From Corylus avellana (lineage: Eukaryota > Streptophyta > Magnoliopsida > Fagales > Betulaceae): a stretch of DNA of 64,000 bases. Both the position numbers and the translations under genes were made by a program. The stretch lies in assembly GCF_901000735.1 (NCBI RefSeq), contig NC_081542.1, positions 35,185,689 to 35,249,688 of the forward strand, in the 5' to 3' direction. Positions within the stretch are counted from its first letter, which is position 1. Every line of letters begins with the position of its first letter. Below are positions 46,077 through 56,800 of this stretch, in pieces. The notes beneath the pieces were generated by a model, which did no database searches, was not told the DNA's origin, and saw nothing but the letters and a program-made list of their open reading frames with translations.

Positions 46077-46755
46077 TTTAAAGGAGTGGTCGACCACCAT
46101 GGCAGAACCACAAGGGTAGTCACATCTCCCCTTGGTGGAACCCTAAGGAGCTCTGAGGGTGGTGCGATGACCACCCCCAACGATGATTAGCTTGTAGCTC
46201 TGCGTCGTGTATTAAGTTTGTTATCCATTTTCTGTATGAATAAATTGCTTTGAACACGTACATATATGGTTTATATATGTTATTTTTTGTGTTCTTTCTT
46301 TCGGTTAATTAGTGGAGCCTTTGCAAATGGACGTGAGGGACAGCATTCTTCTACTTTGAAAAGAAAAATGTTTTAATGTAAATGTTCTTCTAGTTCCGGT
46401 TTTTGCCTAAAAATTAAAATGATTGTTGTTTGAATGTATTAGCTCAACTCATTCTAAAAGGTTTGTTTTGTTTACTATGTATTAGAAATTAAAAAAAGTA
46501 AATTTTTTCCAGGGTATTTTTTAGGCTTGCATAAAAACAAATAATAATAATAATAATAATAGGTTTTTTGGATTTTTTTTAGTTTATTATGTAATAGAAT
46601 TTTTTTTAAAAAAAAAAAAAAAAAAACAAATTTCCAGGCGTTTTGTTTTTAGTTTTGCAGAAAAAATTAATAATAATATATTTTTTTGGAAAACTCATTC
46701 AATTCCTCAAAGAATAGCTATTCCTCTATTCCTCTCATTGAAGGAGCCCTAAATG
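45885..46755. mobile_element. Probable MITE/hAT-type element with insertions
   Basis: The left end TTTCATTTGGTACACAGAATGATTATTTC and the inverse of the right end (GGGCTCCTTCAATGAGAGGAATAGAGGAATAGCTATTC) resemble the two ends of a plant MITE class that begins GGGCTxxxTTTGGTTxxxxGAATGxxTATTCC. The interior is mostly AT-rich with (AAT)n at 46042-46075 and a GC-richer block at 46085-46200. Confidence 0.4.
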
Positions 46756-48365
46756 AGTTATGATGGGACACTTATGCGTCCTGACGCCATACAATTACAT
46801 GCACTGTTTTGAGTTGGTTTCACATACAGAAGCTAGGGGTTTTCATCATTTCTCTATATAAGGATGCCTATAGTTGTTTGGAGACTAAGACTAAGCCTTT
46901 AGAAAGTGATCTAAGTACTTTGTTTAGCTTCATTCTTGATGTGTGCCAATAGAGTTTTGTACTAGGGTTTATCGTGCAAATCAACTTGAAAGTCTAAAGG
47001 TGAGTCGGTAAGGATTCCATATAAAGAAGATTGGCGAGTAAGACGCTGGAGCTGCCGTAGGCATGCATGAGGCAAGCAATGAGTTTGTTTGCATACAGAT
47101 TGTCCTAGTCGTTACAAGGAATTTTATATAATCATCTTAATTAGTGGCCAAGGCCCCAAGGATTGGAGCATGATGTCCCTGTTCTTTATGATTTCGGTAC
47201 TATATATGCCAATGGGTTGATATTTTATTTGCCTTGGCATAAGAGGAGTGTTTGGAATAGACTCACTTGTGTGTCCTCTTGCTTTATTTGGGGTGGCCCG
47301 AACTCCCCCCCAACGAGGGGTGGCCCTAATTTTTTTTTTTTTTAATAATAATAATTTGAATTTGTTTATTTAAAAAAAAATTAATTAATTAGATTTTTTT
47401 TGTTTTATTTATTCTTTTTTTTTTTGTTTTATAAATATTTTTTTGGGAAATTGTTTTTATTTATTATTATTATTTTTTTTAAAAAAAAAAGTAGTGATGC
47501 TTGAATAGTGTAAGCATTACCTTCCAAAAAGGTGACGGTCGCACTGTTAACACATGCATCACCTTCCAAAATGTGACACGTTGTCCTAAATGTCACATTG
47601 TAATGATGTTTTCACTATACAAACATCACTATAATAGTACTATTGAATAGTCACTAGGATTACAGTTTTTTGCCAAAAGTCACTGCGCAAAGGTTACTAA
47701 ATCAATAAAAACATTTTTTGAGCTTAAAACGTCATCTTCCAAGAGTTACTATTTGATGGGTTTTTTTTATAGTAACATGGTCATACGTCAAACATTCAGG
47801 TGTTCTTGCACATCTGTTGAACCATGCAAAGTACATGATAATAAAACAGGAATTTGTGCAATGTCCATTGCCACATTCTGGTGCTCGAACATCTTTTTGT
47901 TTTTATTTTAAGATTGAGGATCCTTATTCAATTAGGTGTGTGGTTAGCATTAGATCATATGGTTTCTGTATCCATAGAAGGGACAGCACTTGCTGTAAGT
48001 ACTAGGACAAACAATCTAAATGGCCAACATTATCTTTTATCTTTGTTAAGGCCTTTATTATTGTTAAGCTGCATTTGTTGCAAGCTTCTTGTCACACTGA
48101 CCCACCAAAATCTTTAGAACAACCTTTTTGTTTTTTTGTTCTTTTTTTATTTAAAGTATTTCTTTTTTTTTTTTCCATGACTAATGTTGGTGCCCTCTTA
48201 ATCTTGATCTTATTTTTCTTGAACAACACATCTATAATGATTTTTCAAATGGTCCATTTAATAGGATCTGGTTTAGATTATGTGATCAATCTAAGGCTAT
48301 TTAGATGCTTGAAGTGCCTACTTGACCTACTGATCTTTTACTTGACCAATTAGCTTCTAACAAAG
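46756..48365. other. Unassigned DNA with repeat debris
   Basis: A GC-richer block at 47285-47330 (GGTGGCCCGAACTCC) resembles the one at 46085-46200. The block 47487-47770 has several inverted phrases (GTGATGCTTG..CATTACCTTCC, GTCACATTGTAATG, AACATCACTATAATAG) reminiscent of CACTA-like subterminal repeats, without a clear terminus. Frames at 47817-48353 have no known similarity. Confidence 0.4.
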
Positions 48366-48905
48366 GCCGATGTTATGATTTTAAGTATCCCGCATGACTT
48401 AAGTACAATTTTAACTATGTGCATGTAAGTTTTTGTATGCTTTCCCCTTGCAAGTCGGTTTTTGAAGAGTGAGTTATACCCAAAGTTTATATTATTAGGT
48501 ATCAGAAACAGCCACCATGTTGAGTATGTAATCTGACGCAATTTGTTGAGTATGAGATTGAACGGGTTGCAACTTTATGATCATGTCACATAGGGGGCAA
48601 CATATACAATGGGTTAAAATGTCTTGGTACAATGTATGAGCATAATACGTATTATATAAGTAATTGAATACTGATAGATGAATGAAGCCACTCAAAGAGA
48701 AATGGGTTCCATCAAGTCAATGTCAATAGAGTGAATCACCGTTGATGTCAGCTACAAAGTATGATGATATATTATGATCCTAAGTATCCCACATAATTAT
48801 AACTTAAGTGCAATTTTAACAATATATGTCTACATATAGAAGGGCACCCTCCCCTTGTAAGTTGGTTTTCAATAGTGAGCTCGACCTAAAGTTTGTATCA
48901 GTTGA
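48366..48905. repeat. Pair of direct repeats (about 140 bp each)
   Basis: 48366-48500 and 48762-48905 share GATTTTAAGTATCCC...CATGACTTAAGTACAATTTTAAC, CCCCTTGCAAG-GGTTTT and AAAGTTTxTATxA. The spacing of about 260 bp could mean a small terminal-repeat retroelement or a simple duplication. The second half of each repeat is related to the palindrome arms at 28106-28271. Confidence 0.55.
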
Positions 48906-50320
48906 CTCAATAATCAAAAACTCTATTTAATCTTCAACCAAAGTTAGATAGGAAGTTGAAATACATAGGATGGTCAAAATTTCGAGCAGCACGACCGATC
49001 CTTATATCCGAAATTTGTCTAATGGCCACTACTTTGGTTGCCAAATCTATATATAGATGCCATTGTGGCAACAAAATTCTAGCAATTTTTGCCCTTCTTT
49101 GACTTAAAATATATATATATATGGCTATGCTCACATATTAGTTTAAATAAATGAAAAATTAATTTCACAATTCCAATCCAATCAACAATTTACCTCTGCC
49201 ATCGGTATCTATAGATTAATATCATACTTCTTGTATAAAAATTTTCAGTAATTTTGTTGTTTGAATTACTAACAATTCGAGTTGCTAAGGTCAAAGAGCT
49301 AACATAGGACACACCTGTTCGAGAAAATTTTGGCCTACCCACCTACTTGTTTGGATAAGTAAGCCTTATAGAGACTTTCTCTCACAGTTACTATTCAAAT
49401 TGTTAGCAATCAAGATAGCAAATTAATCCTCATCATTGATATAAGAGCACTAGCAGTAGTTTCCCTTTGATTTTTCCTAAGTTTAGAGCACAAAACTACT
49501 TTTTACTTCCCTATGAAAATATATTTCATAATAGCTTCCTTTACCTTTCCCTATACAATTAAAATATTATTTCTTTACAAAATCCCAACGCAATTCCCAA
49601 TTAAAGACAAAAAAAAAATGAAAGAGGAGAGAGGAAAGAGAAATGTTTATATTAAAATAATATATAGGAAACCAAAAAATGGTTCCCTACACATTGAGAA
49701 ACACTGTAGTTACCCTTGAGGGTTGGTTAAATGTAAGGAATCTGATGTGAGTAAGTTTTTGTAGTTTTTTTGAAATTTTCCCTAAACATAAGGAAGATAA
49801 TGACATATAAGGCATCTGTTGCTACTGCTCTCACACAAAAAGTCAACATGTTGAAACAAACAAAAGAGCAATCTTTTAGGGTTTTTTTTTTTTTTTTTTT
49901 TTGTTTAACTAATTGAATAAGGAGAAAAGGGTTACAGGGAATAGCAATCTTTTAGTTGATGGAATGAATAGAAGAAACACACCATGGAAAAACCAGTCCA
50001 TTTCCATCCTTCAACCCTCAACATAGAGGTCATCGTGCACTGGCTTAATGATTAAGCAACATATGCTCAGAAAAACAATAATGGAAATCATTAGGCAACA
50101 TGTGGTGCTGAAGCAATTGGCAATCTTTTCACTTGTATACATTCCATCACCACCACTCACCATGTAGTGTGTTTGTGTGTGTGAGAAGAGAGAAGAATGC
50201 ATAAGTGGAAGAAAGTAGGTATGTCCAATTTTGTCCTCACTATACTTCATAAATTTGTAAAAAAAAATAAAAAAATAAAAAAATTATGGGCCTTCTAGAG
50301 AAATCCAGTAAGAACATTCC
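48906..50320. other. Unassigned intergenic DNA downstream of NAL1
   Basis: No recognised gene. A minus-strand frame at 50011-50250 (79 codons) ends in a hydrophobic segment (TTCCLMISIIVFLSICCLII) that could span a membrane, followed by KPVHDDLYVEG. No family match is known to me. A poly-T run is at 49881-49902. Confidence 0.45.
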
Positions 50321-50832
50321 TCAAGGATAACTATGAGTTTGCTTTATTAAAAATTTAACAGTAGAGATACTGTCTTACAATTGAAAGGAAAAAAGAAAAA
50401 AGAAAAACATGAATTTGGAAGTAAATAAACAAAAGCCACTAGCCAAAAATAACATTTTACATTCTTATAACTTGCAGTAGCTGTTCATACTCCTCCTTGG
50501 GGAGTGCTTATGGTACAATGACTTTACCAAATGATACAGATCCAAGAAAAACTAAACACAAGTACCACCTACACATTTCTCTATGAAAGTATGAACATAT
50601 ATAACCTATTGTTGTAACCTTGACCAAAACATGCTAAAAAGAATGGTAATATCACCAAAGGATGCATGAACCTCATATTTTTGTAGCAGTTTTGACACTA
50701 AACAAAGATAATAGTGAAATTCATAATTTAAAGCCGGCAATTTGATGCCAGAATGGAGGAATAATTATGACTCATTCATTCATCATAAGACTCTTCCTCC
50801 AAGGAAAACAAGTCAATTTTCTTGCCCCCGAT
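50321..50832 (-). other. Probable 3' UTR of the NAL1 gene
   Basis: This is the minus-strand sequence following the stop codon. A canonical AATAAA signal is present on the minus strand at 50343-50348, about 490 nt after the stop. Confidence 0.5.
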
Positions 50833-53800
50833 TCATTTTGGTTCATTGATGTTAAACGGGGAATTAGAATGCTTTCTTCTCTTTGATTCGGGCTCACCTA
50901 ACTGCAAAGAAACAAAAATCTCTTCACCAGAGCCATTCCTCAATGCTGAGAGACTATTGGATTCTGGTTGATGATTCTCTTGGTTGTTTTGATGAACCGG
51001 AGATCTGCCCGCAAAACTTGAAATGAACTGGTGCTCCACATTTGGAGCTGTTTCAATCCCATTTTCTATGTGAAACTCCGTACGCAGGAACGGTATATTC
51101 TGTTCCTGATAGGACTCGCTTTCGACTGGAACTTGCTCGAGATTCAAACCAAGTGGTTCAAAGATCTCTTCAAGTTTATCTTTTGATTGCACCCGGTCAG
51201 CAGGAGATGACTCCCCAACTGTAGAACCCATCCCTGCTGCTGAAGCATTCATATGCTCTTGCAACGCACCTATATTACCATAAAACAATAAAGAAAGTAT
51301 CACAAGTCAGTAATAAATATGCAGAAGATATTTTGGGCATGCAGAAAATATTTTGCCATCACATACTTCCACCCCTTCTCTCAATCTCTCAGCTGATAAA
51401 TACCAACCAATCAGGCTTAGCAGTATCTTATCTCGAAATTTTCATCATTAAGCCCATAATGAGTACACTTATGGAAGGAGTAGCATTAGGCAATAAAGGC
51501 TATTAATTTCTACCTTTTCAATTGATGGATTTTCATAGTAAGATAACATTGCTAGAATTCAATCTACTTGTAAGAAATAACAATTAGGGCCAAGTCAGAG
51601 GGTCAACTGTAATTAAGTAATTAACCAAAACAATGTTTGTCCTTGCTTTGGGTGATATGAGAAGTATTCCCCTTCATTCCGCACAAAAGTGGTCACAGAA
51701 GCAACCAGGAAGCTACATACCAAAAAAGATAAAAATAAAAAACAAAGAAGTATGTTGGCACAGAAGCACAAACCTTGAAGCCCTTCACTGGTTGTGATGA
51801 GATCAAGTTCAAGGAGGTCAAGAAGGCGCCCAAGATCAACTCCACTAGTCCAGTTTTCTGGGGGTTGTCCAACTTTTAGTTTTAGTCGACCCCGGTTAGC
51901 CGTCCCACCCCAAATGATCCCAACCGGTCGAGGCTTCTCCCTATTCTGACCAGTTAAGAGAATGAGGCTTCCACTATCACCTTCAAGATCAAAGGTCTGC
52001 CGATTCTCTCCAACAACAAGAAAATCAGTAAAGAAACAAATCCCTTTTTCATCATTGTATTCTAGGGCATAGGCCAGTATGGTCCCAGTAGTCAACCCAG
52101 AACTTCTTCCAACTTTGACCACTTGCCTTCCAATGAGACTGTTAATGGGAGATTGCAAATCTATAATGTTGACATCACCAATCTCACCCACACCTTTAAC
52201 AGATGTAGTTACGTTGTTCATGTTAAAATCTTCTGTAAAAGGTATGAAGGCCCCATCAGCTCGTACGAATGTTTCTGCAGGGGAACCAAATTGTAATAGG
52301 CATGTGTGGGGGTCAAAACGCAATAAGAAACCCATAAGCACATATGTGAAATTATAGAAAATCTTGCTTAGTAAGATATTCAATAGAAAAGGGACAGGTC
52401 CAACTAGGAAGGTATCCAAAGTAATCAACAGTTCTCCCAAATTTCAAAGTAAGCTTCACAGGTTAAACCAGCACAAAACCAATAGGTCCAAAAGAAAGAC
52501 GATGATAGAGAGTTCTGCAGGCAAAGCTAAAAGGAGCCCTTTCCCTCATATTGCAGTACATTACAAAAAAATTCAATATATTTATGCCAAAAGTATTTCC
52601 TGCCTTGATGATGTTACACCCCAATCTCAGCTTTTACAAGCAATATCATTAAGTATCTACCATCTCTCTGAGAAATCAGCAAGTCATGAAAATCAAAACA
52701 AGCATTAGAACACTTGCTAGCCCCAGTCTTCTAATCTAATTTCTTATTCTTTTTTTGTTTATTCAAAGTCTTCTTCAAGAAGCATTTTCGAATCAATGAT
52801 CTCAGCTAATTATTTTACAGAGCAAGATAGCACCTTCCTAGACTTTACTGAACCAGGGTTCCACAATGTGAGTCCTAAATTTATAACAAGCCCATAAATG
52901 AGAAGATCTCGCTCTTTGCTAATGACCCCATGGGTCCATGTAATTAATGACAACTGCAAATTAGAACTACATTACCTGGGTTTGTTCCAGCAAAGATGCC
53001 ATACCAAAGATCATCCGTAATAAATGATGTTGCCCTCTCCACAGCACCAAGATACACTCCAGGTCCAAGGCTGGGTGGCAACGGATGAAACATTTTCTGG
53101 TTTGGGTAGTCCAAATCAACTGCCACATGGCGATTTGTGAGGAAACCAACCTGCCTATTTCCTGTTCGGCTTTGCACAATAGCACCCAAGGTTCCATATG
53201 TCTCTTGGCTTGCAACCTATACAAGTAAAAAGAAATTAGGTAGTTTCTGGAGCAAAACAAGACACGCGTCACTACTGAGCAACAGATCTCATTAGCAAAA
53301 TTGAGATTCAGGGCATCGAAGAGAGTAAAGAACCTGGAAAAAAGATTGTAAACCAGTTTCATTTAAAAAGGGCAATTGAAAAGAATTAGACCAAACATAC
53401 TACTAAATTAACATTGAATAGAAAAAAATAAAACTAAATAATGCCTCCACACATAATTAAAACAAAACATACTACACAATTTGAAGTTAAAAGATATAGC
53501 TAAGATAGAGATAGTTGGAAAGATAAACCATATTCTAGAGCATAATGACCACATTCACTTATAAGAAGAAACAACCACCAGCGTTTGGTGCAGCACCAGC
53601 ATTTTGGTGCATTCTTCTTTCTTTCCTTGGTCTTTCATTCCGTCGTATTTCTAATAACTTATTCAATTACATCGAATTAACCTCTAATGCACTTTTCTTT
53701 TATCAAATCTCAGGGACATGGCCTAATCATGGAGGTGGTATTTTATCACGGTGTCGGATCCCAAGTTTTTATGGATTCCTTCTTTGTTACTGGGGTCGAC

Positions 53801-56800
53801 CCCAAAGACATAATGTCTCAAAACGAGGAGGCCTAGCTAAGCTAGAGATAGTTGAAAAGATTAACTATATTTTAGAACATTATGTAATTCAGAAGTCACA
53901 ATAATATATGGATGAATCACCAAAACAAGGATAAGAAGCTTTACAAATACCAAGCACTAGAGTTTGCCAGCTAAAGGAAGCAGGTAGCAGAATATAAGCG
54001 GCCACAAATCCTATTTCATAACCTTCGAAAGACAACCAAGATCATCAATGACTACCAAGTATCTTGGTTTTCTTTTTCTTTTCTCGTTCCAAGATTACTT
54101 GTTCACTAAGCTTCTGTCCTACCAATAAGTGATGTCAGCATATTATGGAAAATGATGGAAGAAAGCATTTGAAATTAATTGCTATATCAGGAAACTCATT
54201 TAATTGTTACAATTATGAGATTGCACACAATGGTTGATTTGTATCACATTTTTTTAAAAAAAATAAATAAAAATAAAAAAAGGAATATAAATATTCCACA
54301 AAATATGTTAAATTACCAGTTATCCCAAAAATAAATAGTGAATTTATTCATTTAATTATACCTTAACACACTCCCCCCCCCCCAAAAAAAAAAACAAAAA
54401 CAAATGAGGCCCTATACATGAAATATTTAATTGAAATTAGAGGTAAATAAGAGAAAAAGAAAGCTAAAAACGGAATGAAGCTAATGATTCTGTGTAGGTT
54501 ATTCCTCCTCCATTCATTAAATAGAAAAGCCAAAGTACAAGAATATCCTATATAATAGCTATAGGAGGACACCTCGCTAGGACACCCGGCCTTCTTCTAC
54601 AAGGTTTATATATCACTCCTTATGCTCTTAGGAAATTACATATTATTCCACCAACATTTATATCTTTGCTCCAACCTAACATTTATCATGTTAAATCACC
54701 ACTTATTCTAAAAAGCTTAAGCAGATAGAAAATTTTGAATTTAATCATTTAATTAATACTTAATCAAAATCCACCAGTCAATAATAAAAGAATACACGTC
54801 TAACTAGGTTGTCACAACTCAATTAGAAAAATTATAGGTTTTCATTTTAATAATATCCCTTGCCACCATCAAATTATTTCCTGATAAGTTGTACCATTTA
54901 TTAAATGTGCAAGAGATAACTGAGAAATGTTTTGCCTCACTGAATCAACAAGACCATAAAATGATGACAAATCACTACTTGAGATATAATTGCAAAAGGA
55001 AATTTAAGAGAGATTCATTATCAAGACTACGTGGAATAAAGAATCTAGAATGAAATCAATTTGATTTGTTCATCTTCCTACCCTTAATTGTCTTGTTCTA
55101 TGCTACCAAACTGCAAGCTGTGCAAGTTCATATTTTACATCATAAAACAATTTATTTACAACAATGAAGCTAGAATGGAATAGATTTGCATTCAATACTC
55201 ATAGCCATATCAAAGGGCAAGAGGCAAACACATCTGTTTTCTTCCCACATGGAAAGAGTGCAAGTCTCAATGATGACACTAGAGTTATCCAGTGCAACAT
55301 TACCATTTGCTAATACAAGCTTCCATACTATACAATCCCTCTCAAAGCATATATTGAGTAAACAATCAGGTCAATTAGAAAATGAAATTTATTCACTCAA
55401 CTAAATCTCTTTAAAATAGGGCACCTATAAATAACAAACTTGTAACCCATTATGATGAAACAGAAAGAAAGGAAGAAAGATTCATGTCAATTGTTATGTT
55501 CATTACACACAAAATTATGATGTGTCGTTAATCACACAAACAGGGAAAAAAAAAAAAAAGATTCATGCCTACCCTAAAGCATAAAATTGTGGTGTTAATC
55601 ACACAGATATCTGGAATCTAACTGTTGGCCATGCAATTATTCACCATGTAAGATAGCCAGGAGCCAGATTGTATTCAATCATATGCTGTTGGCATCAACA
55701 GCAATGGCAACAGGACCAAGGAAATTCTGGAAGAACCTTTTTTTGTGCTAACTTATTGAAGCAAACATAATATACTGATAAGAGAAAGGAAAAAAAATGT
55801 GAAATTGTTAGAAGTTGAGATCTTCTCATTGCTTCAGGTGAGTAGTTGTTACCTTCCCACTCTAAGGTGGTCCAGATCTGCCATTTAAACCGTGCTGATT
55901 TACAAATGGATATATACTGACTAAAAACTAAAAACTTCACTTTTTTCAGCCCAGAAATGAAGGCCACAATATTCCAATTCAGCCAATCACAGATAAAAAA
56001 AAAAAAAAGCAAAAAACTTGAAAAGGAGCTTAGGTTCAATATCATTTCGATTCAGCCAGAAATGAAGGCCACAATATTTCGATTCAGCCAATCACAGATA
56101 AAAAAAACAAAAGACTTGAAAAGGAGCTTAGGTTCAATATCATTTCACATTTCACTGGATGGATGAGGATGTATTTGTCAAAGGGCGGGAGGGTGACCTT
56201 GATCAAAAGTACTTTATTTTATCAGCCTACGTACTTTATGTCTCTTTCTTCCTTTTCAGTTGGTGTTGCCAACTGCATAGAGAAGTTGCAGCAGGACTTT
56301 CTGTAGGGTGGTATTGGTGAAGAGTTCAAATTCCATTTGGATAGCTAGTCTACGGTGTGTTCTCCGATCTCAGAATGAGAGTTAGGGGTCCATAATTTAC
56401 TTTTGTTCAATTGAACTCTCTTAGGGAAGTGGCTTTGGCGTAATTTTCATGAGAGAGACGTCTTATGGAGAATGGTTGTGGATTCCAAATATGGCAGAGC
56501 GTGAGGTGAGTGGTGTTCTAATGATGCACACCTCTAACTTCTATTTAAGCATAATAAGGATGGTGTGGCCCCCCAATGTGTTTGTTTTCATAAATTTTAA
56601 CAATAGGAAACACTCTTGAGAGAGCTTTTCTCCTATTCCCTAAAATTCTTAGAGTTTTCTAGAATTTATAGAAGAGTTGTAAGTTTTTGTGTTTTAAAAT
56701 TATGCTTCTCACTACGTCACACAGCATCATTACCAGATCCTTGCATCCAGCTGTTCAAAACCAATTCTCACATATACTAGAAGAGAGTATATATAACTTA

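Noticed and set aside
52079..52708. Plus-strand frames opposite NAL1 exon 4
   Set aside because: They are antisense shadows of a clearly coding exon, with no family similarity.
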